The notes beneath the pieces were generated by a model. That model made no database searches and was not told the DNA's origin. It saw only the letters and a list, made by a program, of their open reading frames with translations. From the NCBI RefSeq assembly GCF_003285005.1, contig NZ_QMFA01000009.1, positions 37,411 to 101,410 on the forward strand: a stretch of DNA of 64,000 nucleotides. The letters run 5' to 3'. The stretch comes from Paenibacillus sp. YN15. Its GTDB lineage: Bacteria; Bacillota; Bacilli; Paenibacillales; NBRC-103111. Of the stretch, positions 47,941 to 57,399 are shown piece after piece (within the stretch, counting starts at the first letter, position 1; every line of letters begins with the position of its first letter). Both the position numbers and the translations under genes were made by a program.

Positions 47941-49446
47941 ATGTCCATGTTTGTGTTGTACGGGAGTGCTGCGGCGGCAGGCATGCTGCCGCTCTACTTG
48001 AGAGCTCCTTCCGGAGAGCGGCTGCCTTCGGGCGGTAAGGTTCCCAAGGCCGTCCTGCAATGGGGAGTGCCGCCCCAGGACGCCCAAGCGCTGTTCCTGC
48101 TAAATCCGCTGAAGGGCTTGATCCGGGCGGGGCATAGCCGCACCTGCCGGGAATTCTGGCGGCAGAACGGCATGAGGGCGGCGTCCGGGAATGAAGAGTG
48201 GGTGAATCAGTTCCAGGTAGCTGTGTTTCAGTTGGATGCTTTGGCCGTATGGACCAAAGCGGGGGTTTCTGCGCTGGTTCCCGCAGGAGGGGGCGCGCGG
48301 GCAACCGGCCGGAGAAAGCAGCTGCCCGGACCGGTAAGCGGCGGGACCGGCGGATGGCGGGAGCTTCCTCCCGAGGAGCAGGAGGCATACCATATCCGGC
48401 GGGCCAAACGGGATGCAGTCAGGGCGGTATACGCTCTGGGGCTTAGCACTGGACTTGTGCGGGTAGGCGTCAACCGGGAGGGGAACACCGTGCTGATCGG
48501 GCTGGACCCGTGTCCGGCGTTGGACGACAGGCTGGCCGAGCTGTTTGCCGGGGCCATCAACCGGTATGCGGAGAAGCTGGAGGAGGCGGAGAGGACAGAG
48601 GGCATTTGGCAATCCGGCGCTGTCCTGCCTGCCGGCGTCCGGCTGGGGGCGGACCCGGAATTTGTGCTGCGGCGGCCCGACGGCGGTTTTGTGCCCGCCA
48701 ACCGTTTCCTGGAAAAGGCCGGGACGGTAGGGTGCGACGCCGTTGTATTGTCCCGGGACAGGGTTATTCATCCCTTGGCCGAGCTGCGGCCCAGGCCCTG
48801 CGGCACGCCCGGCGAGCTGGTGCGGGAGCTGTACCGGACCATGCGCCAGGCGGCGCGGCAAATTCCGGACGTTTCCTTGGCCTGGCTGGCGGGAAGTATG
48901 CCCGGCAAGGGGCTGTCCACAGGCGGGCATGTGCATATCAGCGGCGTCTGGCTGCATCACCATTTGCTGCGCGCTCTGGACAATTACGTTGCCCTGCCGC
49001 TGGTATTGGCGGAGGGGGAGGCCGCCGGGCAGCGCCGTCCCAAGTATGGCTTCCTGGGGGATGTCCGGCGCAAGCGGCACGGCGGCTTCGAATACCGGAC
49101 GCTGCCCAGCTGGCTTGCCAACCCGGAGCTGGCTTTAGCCGTCCTGACCCTGGTGCATACAGTCGCGCTGCACTACCGGGAGCTGCGCCAGACGCCGCTG
49201 GACCAACTGGACATCCAGCGGGCGTATTACAATGGCGACAAGGCGCAGCTATTGCCTGTGGTCCGCAAGCTCTGGGAGGATCTGGAGCGGCTGCCCGCCT
49301 ACCGGCGGAGCAAGGGGACCATGGATGTTTTCCGCGACCGGCTGTTCCGCATGGAGGGATGGGATGAGCAGGCCGATTTCCGGATTCCGTGGAAAATCCC
49401 GCCTTACCAAGAGAAAGCCGCCACACACCCCGCTTTCGTGTTATAA
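47941..49446 (+). CDS. putative COOH-NH2 amidoligase (phiEco32-like, type 2)
   Basis: 501 residues from the ATG at 47941, after AAGGATGGG. The N-terminal 230 residues are Gly/Arg/Pro-rich and not recognised. From about residue 235, LGADPEFVLRRPDGGFVPAN and DRVIHPLAELRPRPCGTPGE, then TGGHVHISGVWLHHHLLRAL and GGFEYRTLPSWLANPELALA, match the glutamine-synthetase/GCS-like fold of COOH-NH2 ligases: acidic metal-site motifs (ADPEF, AELRP), a GGHVHI strand and EYRT. Such enzymes join a carboxylate to an amine with ATP. The gene lies between cotE and mutS in the same direction, which suggests a spore-coat role. Family assignment is from recognition, not a search. Confidence 0.72.
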   Translation: MSMFVLYGSAAAAGMLPLYLRAPSGERLPSGGKVPKAVLQWGVPPQDAQALFLLNPLKGLIRAGHSRTCREFWRQNGMRAASGNEEWVNQFQVAVFQLDALAVWTKAGVSALVPAGGGARATGRRKQLPGPVSGGTGGWRELPPEEQEAYHIRRAKRDAVRAVYALGLSTGLVRVGVNREGNTVLIGLDPCPALDDRLAELFAGAINRYAEKLEEAERTEGIWQSGAVLPAGVRLGADPEFVLRRPDGGFVPANRFLEKAGTVGCDAVVLSRDRVIHPLAELRPRPCGTPGELVRELYRTMRQAARQIPDVSLAWLAGSMPGKGLSTGGHVHISGVWLHHHLLRALDNYVALPLVLAEGEAAGQRRPKYGFLGDVRRKRHGGFEYRTLPSWLANPELALAVLTLVHTVALHYRELRQTPLDQLDIQRAYYNGDKAQLLPVVRKLWEDLERLPAYRRSKGTMDVFRDRLFRMEGWDEQADFRIPWKIPPYQEKAATHPAFVL

Positions 49447-49553
49447 TAAAGGGAATCTTTTGATAAAATTTGCAAGAAAATCAATCGTTTCGTGATCGTT
49501 CGACTTTCCGGCTGGCCCGGCAAGTCTTTCTCACAGTACGGCGGAGGATCGAT

Positions 49554-52256
49554 ATGGCTAAATATACACCGATGATGGAACAGTATCTGGCCGTTAAGGC
49601 CCAGGTACCGGATGCGTTTTTGTTTTTCCGGCTTGGCGATTTTTATGAGATGTTCTTCGAGGATGCCATCCAGGCTTCCCGGGAGCTGGAAATTACCCTT
49701 ACCGGCAGGGAGGGGGGCGCGGAGGAGCGCATCCCCATGTGCGGCGTGCCCTACCATTCCGCGGACAACTACATTGCCCGCCTGATCGAGAAGGGCTATA
49801 AGGTAGCCATCTGCGAGCAAATGGAGAGCCCGGCGGAGGCCAAGGGCATGGTCCGGCGGGAAATCGTGCGCATTGTGACGCCGGGCACCCTGATGGACGG
49901 CAAGCTGCTCAGCGACGCGGTCAACAATTACATAGCCAGTGTGGTCAAGGAGGCTGCCGGCATAGGCTTTGCCGTATGCGATATCAGCACCGGCGAGCTG
50001 TATACCGCCGCTTTGCCGGGTACGGAGGCTCTTTTGGATGAGCTGTCCGTGTACGGGCCCAAGGAGATTATCGGCACCGCAGAAACGGTGGAGTGGCTGA
50101 AGGAGAATGGCGCTTCAGCCCTCCGCCCGCCTGTTTATACCGTGTGGGACAAGGATGACCCGCAAGCTTTGGCAGCCCAATACGGTCAGGAGGAGCTGCG
50201 GAAGCTTACTCCCTTGACCCGGCGGACGGTCTCTCTTCTCATCGCTTACCTGGGCGAAACCCAGAAGCGCTCCCTGGGCCATATGACCCGGATTGAAACC
50301 TACCGCCCCTCCCAATATATGGTGATGGACCCGTTCACCCGGCGGAATCTGGAGCTGACGGAAACGGTGCGGGACCGCTCCAAACGGGGCTCGCTGTTGT
50401 GGCTGCTGGATGAAACGGTTACCTCCATGGGCGGGCGTCTCCTGCGCCGCTGGATCGAGAAGCCGCTGGTGAACCGGGAGCGGGTGGAGGAGCGGCTGGA
50501 GGCTGTGGACGCCCTCTACGGCAACCTGATTGTCCGGGAGGATCTGCGGCAAAGCCTGAAGGATGTATATGACCTGGAGCGGCTTACGGCGAGAGTCTCT
50601 TACGGCAGCGCCAATGCCCGGGACATGCTGGCGCTGAAGATTTCCCTGAGCCGCGTGCCGGAAGCGGTGCGCCTCTGCCGGGAATCCGGGTCGCGCTCGC
50701 TTGCGGCGCTGGTGGCGGGACTGGATGAATGCGCCGATGTCCAGGAATGGATCGCCTCCGCCATTGTGGACGAGCCCCCCGTCTCCGTCAGGGACGGCGG
50801 CATGATCCGGCTGGGGTACAATGAGCGGCTGGACCAGCTGAAGGAGGCTAACCAGAACGGCAAGCAATGGCTGGCGGAGCTGGAGCAGAAGGAGCGGGAG
50901 CGGACAGGCATCCGCTCTCTGAAGGTCGGCTTCAATAAAGTGTTCGGCTATTATATCGAAATTACGCGCAGCCATCTGGCCAGTCTGCCGGAGGGCTTGT
51001 ATGAGCGCAAGCAAACGCTGGCCAACGCGGAGCGCTTTATTACCCCCGAGCTGAAGGAGAAGGAAGCGCTGATCCTGGAAGCCGAGGAGAAGATGGTGGA
51101 CGTGGAATACGCCCTCTTCAATGAGCTGCGGGAGCGGATTGCCCTCCAGGTTAACCGGCTGCAGCGGCTGGCCGAGGTGGTAGCCGCCGTGGATGTGTAC
51201 CAGTCGCTGGCTTCCGTCAGCGCCCGCAGGCGGTTCCGCAAGCCGGAGCTGTCCGCGGGTTATGATCTGTCTATCACCGGCGGCCGCCATCCGGTGGTGG
51301 AGGCGGTGATGCAGGACGGCTCCTTCGTGGCCAATGATACGGCCATGACGGCGGAGGCTGGTCCCATGCTTCTGATTACCGGCCCCAACATGGCGGGCAA
51401 AAGCACCTACATGCGCCAGGTGGCGATTATTTGCATCATGGCGCAGATCGGCTGCTTCGTGCCGGCGGAGAAGGCGGTTATTCCCATGACCGACCGGATT
51501 TTTACCCGGATTGGGGCGGCGGATGATCTCATCGGCGGCCAAAGCACCTTCATGGTGGAAATGATGGACATTCAGGTGATGACGGAAAAAGCCACCCGCC
51601 AGAGTCTGGTCATTATCGACGAGTTGGGAAGAGGCACCTCCACCGGAGAGGGCATGGCCATCGCCCAGGCGGTAATCGAGTTCATGCACGACCGGGTGGG
51701 CTGCAAAACCCTGGTGTCCACCCACTTTCATGAGCTGGCCCACCTGGAGGAAAGCTTGGCCGGGCTTAAAAATTACTGCATGGCCGTCAAGGAAAGCGAC
51801 GGCCAGGTGACCTTCCTGCGGAAGCTGATTCCCGGCGCGGCCAGCACCAGCTACGGCATCTATTGCGCCCGGATCGCCGGTTTGCCCGGCAATATCATCG
51901 ACCGGGCTTACCAGCTGCTGGCGGCCTTCGAGGAGCGGGCGGGAGCTGTGGAGGCGGCCGTCTCTCTGGAGCGGCCTTCCGGGTCTGATCTCGAGCCTGT
52001 GCAGGTTGCGCCTGTCTTTGCTGGGACAGCCCTCGTTGAGGCGGCTCCGGCAGAGGAGACGACGGCTGCGGTGCAGCTGAGCCTGTTCGGCCTGGAGGAG
52101 GACAAGCCCGCCGCCGCGGATAAGGCCAAGCGCAAGCAGGACGCGCGGTCGGAAGGGGTTCTTGCCTCCATCCGGGAGATGGATCTGATGACCATGACCC
52201 CGATGATGGCCATGAATCTGCTCTATGATTTGAAGCGGAAGCTGGATGGCAAATAA
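49554..52256 (+). CDS. mutS: DNA mismatch repair protein MutS
   Basis: 900 residues from the ATG at 49554, six bases after GGAGG. Mismatch-binding domain I contains LGDFYEMFFEDA with the Phe-x-Glu pair. Walker A GPNMAGKSTYM and Walker B LVIIDELGRGTSTGEG form the C-terminal ATPase. Near the end, QLSLF (about residue 843) is a beta-clamp-binding motif. MutS finds mismatches behind the replication fork and recruits MutL, encoded two genes downstream with a CtpA-type protease between. Confidence 0.98.
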   Translation: MAKYTPMMEQYLAVKAQVPDAFLFFRLGDFYEMFFEDAIQASRELEITLTGREGGAEERIPMCGVPYHSADNYIARLIEKGYKVAICEQMESPAEAKGMVRREIVRIVTPGTLMDGKLLSDAVNNYIASVVKEAAGIGFAVCDISTGELYTAALPGTEALLDELSVYGPKEIIGTAETVEWLKENGASALRPPVYTVWDKDDPQALAAQYGQEELRKLTPLTRRTVSLLIAYLGETQKRSLGHMTRIETYRPSQYMVMDPFTRRNLELTETVRDRSKRGSLLWLLDETVTSMGGRLLRRWIEKPLVNRERVEERLEAVDALYGNLIVREDLRQSLKDVYDLERLTARVSYGSANARDMLALKISLSRVPEAVRLCRESGSRSLAALVAGLDECADVQEWIASAIVDEPPVSVRDGGMIRLGYNERLDQLKEANQNGKQWLAELEQKERERTGIRSLKVGFNKVFGYYIEITRSHLASLPEGLYERKQTLANAERFITPELKEKEALILEAEEKMVDVEYALFNELRERIALQVNRLQRLAEVVAAVDVYQSLASVSARRRFRKPELSAGYDLSITGGRHPVVEAVMQDGSFVANDTAMTAEAGPMLLITGPNMAGKSTYMRQVAIICIMAQIGCFVPAEKAVIPMTDRIFTRIGAADDLIGGQSTFMVEMMDIQVMTEKATRQSLVIIDELGRGTSTGEGMAIAQAVIEFMHDRVGCKTLVSTHFHELAHLEESLAGLKNYCMAVKESDGQVTFLRKLIPGAASTSYGIYCARIAGLPGNIIDRAYQLLAAFEERAGAVEAAVSLERPSGSDLEPVQVAPVFAGTALVEAAPAEETTAAVQLSLFGLEEDKPAAADKAKRKQDARSEGVLASIREMDLMTMTPMMAMNLLYDLKRKLDGK

Positions 52257-52311
52257 GCTTGCATCTTTACGGATTCACCCAAATAAAGACATGACGAGAG
52301 GGGATTTACCC

Positions 52312-53787
52312 ATGAGATTCACCTTTGCAAAAAAGAGCCGGGCAGAAAGCTCTAAAAGCCGTTTGCCCGTCTGGAAGAAAATCGGCTTATCGGCTGTTGT
52401 CGCCACCATTGCCCTTCCCTCCTGGAGCGCCTATGCCAGTGAGGCGTCGGACCGGCTGCAGCAGGTGCTGGATATTCTCTCCACCAGCCATGTGAGCGGC
52501 GTTACGGAGGAAGCGCTCAGCGATGCCGCCATCAAAGCCATGGTGGATTCGCTGAATGATCCGTATACGGAATTTATGGACAAGCAGCAATGGAGCCAGT
52601 TTGAAGGCAGCCTTGCCCGCAATTATGTGGGCGTCGGCATTCTTATCAGCCACACGGCAGAAGGGGTTTATATCGAGCAGGTGTTCAAGGACTCCTCTGC
52701 GGAAGCGGCGGGGCTGCAGCCCGACGATATCATTGTGAAGGTGAACGACACCGACATTACTCCGGAGAATGCCAAGGATGTAGCCACCTATATTACCGGC
52801 GAGGAAAATACCAATGTGACCATCACCGTGCTCCGCGGCGCGGAACGGCTGGTTTTGACCATGCCCCGGAAAGCCGTGTCCCTGCCTGTGGTGGAAAGCG
52901 CCTATCTGGACGGCGGTGTAGGCTACCTGAAGGTGTACAGCTTCTCCGACGATTCGGATGAGCAGTTTACGGAAATTCTTGAGGGTTTCCAGGCAAAAAG
53001 CGATTTCCGCTCCCTGGTCATCGACTTGCGCGACAACCCCGGCGGACTTCTGGAATCGGCAGGCTATATGGCCTCCAATTTTATCAAGGACAGCGTTCTG
53101 ATCCATACCAAAACTCGCAACGGGACGGATAATCCGGTGAATATTGTAGGGGGCGCAACCCTGCCGCTTCCCGTCTATGTGCTGGTGAATGAGAACAGCG
53201 CCAGCGCCTCGGAGATTCTGGCGGGAGCGCTGCAGGATTACAAGGTGGCGGTGATTGCCGGAACCAATACCTACGGCAAGGGCAGCGTCCAAAGCATCTA
53301 CAGCCTAAGCGACGGCTCCAAGCTGAAGGTGACCATTGAGGAATACCTCACCCCCCTGGGGCATCCGGTCAACAAGGTGGGCATCAAGCCGGATCTGGTA
53401 CTGGAAGGCGGCATGAATCAGCTGCTGCAGGTGCTCCGTTTGGCGGGCGTCAAGGAATTCAAGGTGGAAAAGAACCGCTCTGTTGTGACCGTCAACGGCA
53501 TGCAGGTGGACGATTCCCTGCCGGCTGTGGAGGAGGACGGCAAGCTGTGGGTGCATTCCCGGGTGTTGGCGGCCTTGGCCGGCGCAGAATTGAAGTGGGT
53601 GCCCGAAGCCCAGGGTGTGGAGCTGATTGTGCAGGGCAAAGCACCGGTTCTTCTGTCAGGCAGCCAGGCCAAAATGGTGGGGGATTACCTGTTCCTGGAT
53701 GCCGCGGCCTTCGCCCAAAGCTTTCCTGGAGTTAAGGTGGAGGGAACGCTGAATCAACTGGCGCTGGGCGCTTCTGCGGTGAACTGA
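52312..53787 (+). CDS. S41 C-terminal processing protease (CtpA/CtpB-like)
   Basis: 491 residues from the ATG at 52312 after GAGAGGGGATTT. A signal peptide or anchor (about residues 22-43) ends near SAYASEA. A PDZ domain (GVGILISHTAEGVYIEQVFK, residues 105-190) precedes the S41 core: VIDLRDNPGGLLESA, nucleophile in NENSASASEIL and catalytic Lys in NTYGKGSVQ. The last 110 residues, with VTVNGMQVDDSLPAVEEDGK and KLWVHSRVLAALAGAELKWV, look like a Cu-amine-oxidase-N-like stalk unit added to the protease. It acts outside the membrane; in spore formers such proteases can process sporulation signals. Confidence 0.9.
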   Translation: MRFTFAKKSRAESSKSRLPVWKKIGLSAVVATIALPSWSAYASEASDRLQQVLDILSTSHVSGVTEEALSDAAIKAMVDSLNDPYTEFMDKQQWSQFEGSLARNYVGVGILISHTAEGVYIEQVFKDSSAEAAGLQPDDIIVKVNDTDITPENAKDVATYITGEENTNVTITVLRGAERLVLTMPRKAVSLPVVESAYLDGGVGYLKVYSFSDDSDEQFTEILEGFQAKSDFRSLVIDLRDNPGGLLESAGYMASNFIKDSVLIHTKTRNGTDNPVNIVGGATLPLPVYVLVNENSASASEILAGALQDYKVAVIAGTNTYGKGSVQSIYSLSDGSKLKVTIEEYLTPLGHPVNKVGIKPDLVLEGGMNQLLQVLRLAGVKEFKVEKNRSVVTVNGMQVDDSLPAVEEDGKLWVHSRVLAALAGAELKWVPEAQGVELIVQGKAPVLLSGSQAKMVGDYLFLDAAAFAQSFPGVKVEGTLNQLALGASAVN

Positions 53788-53788
53788 T

Positions 53789-55795
53789 ATGGGCATTATC
53801 CGCGTATTGGATGACCACATTGCCAATCAGATTGCGGCGGGAGAGGTTGTGGAGCGCCCTTCCTCTGTGGTGAAGGAGCTGGTGGAAAATGCCATCGATG
53901 CCGGAAGCACCCGGATTGACGTTACGGTGGAGGACGGCGGCCTTACCTTGATCCGGATTGCCGACAATGGCGGCGGCATCGGCGCGGATGACCTGGAACG
54001 GGCGTTCCAGCGTCATGCCACCAGCAAGATTTCTTCGGGCAAGGATTTGTTCCACATCCGCACATTGGGCTTCCGGGGCGAGGCGCTGCCCAGTATTGCG
54101 GCGGTATCCAAGGTGGAATGTGTGACGGCGGCGGACGACAGCGGCCTTGGCCGGCGCATTGAGCTTGCCGGGGGCCAGGTGCTGGCCCATGAGGATGCCG
54201 CCGCAAGCCGGGGAACGGATATCCGCATCAAGGAGCTGTTCTACAATACCCCGGCGCGGCTCAAATATATGAAAACCATCCAGACGGAGCTGGGGCACAT
54301 CTCCGACTTTATTTACCGGCTGGCCTTGTCCCATCCGGAGATTGCCTTTTTGCTCAAGCATAACGGCAATACCCTGGTGCAAACCATCGGCAACGGGGAT
54401 CTGCTTTCGGTCATTGCGGCCATCTACGGGACAGGGGTGGCCAAGAAGATGCTGGCGGTGAAGGGGGAAAGCCTGGATTATCGGGTCAGCGGTTATATCT
54501 GCCGCCCGGAGGAAACCAGAGCCGGCCGCCACGCCATCTCCACCATCATTAATGGCCGCTACATCCGCAACTATCCGGTGGCCCAGGCGCTGATCAAGGC
54601 TTATCATACGCTTTTGCCCATCAACCGCTTTCCCATTGCCGTCCTCCATATCGAAATGGAGCCGTCACTCTTGGATGTCAACGTCCATCCCTCCAAGATG
54701 GAGGTCCGGTTCAGCAAGGAGCCGGAGCTGCTGGAATTTGTGGAGGCGACGGCGGCCGGGGTGCTGCGCGGAACCGCCCATATTCCCCAGGCGGCCCAGC
54801 CCCAGGCCAAGACGGCGGTCAAACCCGCCGTGATCCAGGAGCAGCTGGAGCTGTACCGGCCTCAGCCCCAGCCGCCTCAGGCGACCTCTGCAGCCGCCCC
54901 GGCCAGGGAGCAGGCTGCGCTTCCCCGGCCTCCGCAGCCGGAGACCGGGTGGAGGCTGCCGCAAGCTCCGCCGGAGCCTGTCCCGGACGACCGCCGGGAA
55001 GCCCGCAGCGCCGGGGGCTCCTTCGCGGGCCCGGCTGCCGGCGCAGGCGCGGCCGGCGGTTATCCGGCTCCGGCAAGAAACCAGCGCCAGCAGGAGCAGC
55101 CGCCCCGTCCGGAGACGGTGCAGAAGCTGCTTGGCGCGCTGGAGGATGTGGCTGGCGCGGACGAGGCCGATGGGACGGAGCTGCTGCCCGAGCCGAAGCG
55201 CAGCCTGCCCAAGCTGCCGGAGCTGGACCCCATCGGGCAGCTGCACGGCACCTATATTGTGGCGCAGAATCCGGAAGGGCTGTACCTGATCGACCAGCAC
55301 GCCGCCCATGAACGGATCAACTACGAATATTATTACGAGCTGTTCGGACGGCCTCAGGAGGCCAGCCAGGAGCTTTTGGTGCCTATCACCTTGGAGTTTA
55401 CCCCGTCCGAGGCGGAGGTGCTGAAGGGCAGGCTGTCGGTTTTGGAGCAGTCCGGCGTATTTTTGGAGGCCTTCGGCGGCAGCACCTTTCTCGTCCGGGC
55501 CTATCCCCATTGGCTTCCTCCCGGGGAAGAGCGGGAGATCGTCACGGAAATTTGCGAATGGGTGCTGGCCGAGCGGAAGCAGGTGGACCTGTCCAAGCTG
55601 CGGGAGAAAGCCTCCACCCTGTGCTCCTGCAAAGCCTCTATCAAGGCTAACCAGTCCTTGACCCGGGTGGAGATGGAGGCGCTTTTGGACAGGCTATCCG
55701 CATGCAGAATGCCGTATACCTGCCCCCACGGCAGGCCCATTGTCATCAGCTTCTCCACGTATGAGCTGGAGAAGATGTTCAAACGGGTGATGTAG
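53789..55795 (+). CDS. mutL: DNA mismatch repair protein MutL
   Basis: 668 residues. The GHKL ATPase has IAAGEVVERPSSVVKELVEN, DAGSTRIDV, IADNGGGIG and GFRGEALPSI. A Pro/Gln/Ala-rich linker (about residues 340-450) joins the C-terminal endonuclease domain with the metal motif DQHAAHERINYE, a clamp-binding QELLVP and CPHGRP near the end. It nicks the new strand after MutS recognition. It starts one base after the protease stop, so it is probably coupled. Confidence 0.97.
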   Translation: MGIIRVLDDHIANQIAAGEVVERPSSVVKELVENAIDAGSTRIDVTVEDGGLTLIRIADNGGGIGADDLERAFQRHATSKISSGKDLFHIRTLGFRGEALPSIAAVSKVECVTAADDSGLGRRIELAGGQVLAHEDAAASRGTDIRIKELFYNTPARLKYMKTIQTELGHISDFIYRLALSHPEIAFLLKHNGNTLVQTIGNGDLLSVIAAIYGTGVAKKMLAVKGESLDYRVSGYICRPEETRAGRHAISTIINGRYIRNYPVAQALIKAYHTLLPINRFPIAVLHIEMEPSLLDVNVHPSKMEVRFSKEPELLEFVEATAAGVLRGTAHIPQAAQPQAKTAVKPAVIQEQLELYRPQPQPPQATSAAAPAREQAALPRPPQPETGWRLPQAPPEPVPDDRREARSAGGSFAGPAAGAGAAGGYPAPARNQRQQEQPPRPETVQKLLGALEDVAGADEADGTELLPEPKRSLPKLPELDPIGQLHGTYIVAQNPEGLYLIDQHAAHERINYEYYYELFGRPQEASQELLVPITLEFTPSEAEVLKGRLSVLEQSGVFLEAFGGSTFLVRAYPHWLPPGEEREIVTEICEWVLAERKQVDLSKLREKASTLCSCKASIKANQSLTRVEMEALLDRLSACRMPYTCPHGRPIVISFSTYELEKMFKRVM

Positions 55796-55841
55796 GTCTG
55801 TTCCGGTCTCAGATTGAGTATATGAGGCATGATAGCGGGCA

Positions 55842-56012
55842 GCAAATGTCTGCTATGTTGGAAAATGGCATCATTTCAGCAAAATAATGACATAAAATGT
55901 CTGTTATTTTCCTAAAAGACCTGATTTCCGCTGAAAACGAAGTTCTTAGCAGACATTTTGTGTCGTTATTAGCTCTGTTTTCCGCTTTTTATGCAAATAG
56001 CAGACATTGTTT
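55842..56012. repeat. nested inverted repeat array (AATGTCTGYTA units)
   Basis: This 357-base gap after mutL has no gene. It contains four copies of AATGTCTG(C/T)TA: two direct (55845-55856 and 55897-55906) and two inverted (55947-55957 and 55998-56008). The inner pair extends to 24 bases (55883-55906 against 55947-55970) with three mismatches, so it can fold into a long stem. Confidence 0.75.
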
Positions 56013-56071
56013 GCCGTTTACATTTATCCTATCGCATAAGAATCCCCAATCGTGCAAAACTTCCGAATGGC

Positions 56072-56116
56072 AAAAAAGCGGACCGGAGTATAAAGCTCCT
56101 TCTGGTCCGCTTTTTT
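56072..56116. terminator. bidirectional terminator
   Basis: AAAAAAGCGGACC (56072-56084) pairs with GGTCCGCTTTTTT (56104-56116). Runs of A and T on either side let it end mutL transcription and that of the convergent small gene. Confidence 0.92.
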
Positions 56117-56152
56117 GTGCTTGCTATGCCGCTGCCTGGAAATAACACGTTT

Positions 56153-56458
56153 CTAGCAGGGGCGCGGGCGGGGACGAGGACAGGGGCACGGCTTCGGACG
56201 GGGGGGAAGCGGACGCGGCGGGTTGCCGTGGTAACGGCGGTATACCCGCACGTTGGTGCGGTCGGTAATCCGCGTAAATCCATGTCTGACCAGACAGGCA
56301 TGGGCGCTGGACAGCCTTCTGCCCACTTGAATTTCATCCTTGCAGGGTGCGGCGCTGCCGATGACACAGCATCCGGTAATCCGGAGTACGCCGTCAACGG
56401 TGGCAACCCGCAGCGTAACCACATCAGGCCTGCGGACACGGCGGAAATTTCTGCTCAT
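56153..56458 (-). CDS. small protein with Cys-Pro-Arg tail, unknown function
   Basis: 101 residues from the ATG at 56458; AAAGGAG lies eight bases before it. The N-terminus is basic (SRNFRRVRRPDVV), the middle holds a beta-like stretch with LRVATVDGVLRITGCCVIGS, and the tail is a low-complexity PRPLPPRPKPCPCPRPRPRPC. Six Cys in 101 residues suggest cross-linking or metal binding; spore-coat proteins often look like this. It is convergent with mutL across a terminator. I do not recognise a family. Confidence 0.7.
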   Translation of the reverse strand: MSRNFRRVRRPDVVTLRVATVDGVLRITGCCVIGSAAPCKDEIQVGRRLSSAHACLVRHGFTRITDRTNVRVYRRYHGNPPRPLPPRPKPCPCPRPRPRPC

Positions 56459-56610
56459 CGTCATCTCTCCTTTGCGGTAAGAGTTATTATAGTAGATGAG
56501 CTCCGGAGGCTGCCGGCCACGGTCATGAGCCATGAGCCATACGCCCGATTCGCATTTCCGCGGATTGTGGTTTATAATGGGTAGGAATTCTACTAGCATA
56601 TTTACAGGGA

Positions 56611-57399
56611 ATGGAAAAAGAAATGTTTGTAACCACCTCGTATCATTCGACAACCGCGGAGCTGGAGCAAGCCCGGAGCTTGGCGGCAAGACTCGGCTGC
56701 CGGTATGTAGAGCGAAGGCAATCCTCCTTGCCCCGCCTGCAGCGGGAGCATGGCAGTCAGGATATTATAGTGGCCACCACCTTGGGCCTGCGTTACTTTC
56801 CCGAAGGGAGCAAGGAGCCGTTTTTCTTTCATCCCAGCTCGGCCCAGGTCAGAATCAAACGTTTGCTCCATGGGATGCCCGACGGCCTGCTGGAGGCGAC
56901 AGAGGTGCAGGAGGGGGATGTCATCCTCGACTGCACGGCGGGACTTGGCTCGGAATCCATTCTGTTTGCGTATGCGGCAGGGCCCGATGGGGACGTTACG
57001 GCGCTGGAAAGCGAACCCTTGATCGCTCTTCTGGTGGGTGAAGGCTTAAAAACGTATGAATCCGGGCTGAAGGTGCTTGACCAGGCCATGCGGCGGGTAA
57101 AAGTGATCCAGACCGACCATTTGTCCGAATTGAAACGGCGGCCGGACAAAAGCGTGGATGTGGTGTATTTTGATCCCATGTTCCGGCAGACCATCGAGGA
57201 AACCAGCGCCCTTAATCCCCTGAAGGCCATCGCCAACAAAAGCGAGCTGCAAGCCGAAGCGGTTCTGGAGGCCAGACGGGTGGCCCGGCGGCGGGTAGTG
57301 CTGAAGGAGCACCGCGAGAGCGGGGAGTTCGGGAGGCTGGGTTTCCGCATGCTGCTGCGGACCAATACCAAAATCGCATACGGAGTGATGGATGTATGA
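56611..57399 (+). CDS. class I SAM-dependent methyltransferase (RsmJ-like)
   Basis: 262 residues. VILDCTAGLGSESILFAYAA near residue 107 is the SAM-binding motif I, TALESEPL motif II, and VDVVYFDPMFRQTIEE the motif-IV DP(M)F of base or protein methyltransferases. The pattern LDCTAGLGxDS and FDPMF is like RsmJ, which methylates 16S rRNA, but the N-terminal 100 residues differ; the target is not certain. The start is uncertain: ATG 56611 is close to AGGGA, and ATG 56623 is the alternative. It is coupled by ATGA to miaA, so an RNA-modification role fits. Confidence 0.78.
   Translation: MEKEMFVTTSYHSTTAELEQARSLAARLGCRYVERRQSSLPRLQREHGSQDIIVATTLGLRYFPEGSKEPFFFHPSSAQVRIKRLLHGMPDGLLEATEVQEGDVILDCTAGLGSESILFAYAAGPDGDVTALESEPLIALLVGEGLKTYESGLKVLDQAMRRVKVIQTDHLSELKRRPDKSVDVVYFDPMFRQTIEETSALNPLKAIANKSELQAEAVLEARRVARRRVVLKEHRESGEFGRLGFRMLLRTNTKIAYGVMDV

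Noticed and set aside
50115-51743. 542-codon open frame on the minus strand opposite mutS
   Set aside because: It is the antisense shadow of a highly conserved gene in GC-rich DNA, with no site or domain of its own.
54665-55510. 281-codon minus-strand open frame opposite the mutL linker
   Set aside because: It is a shadow of the GC-rich Pro/Ala linker and endonuclease region of mutL.
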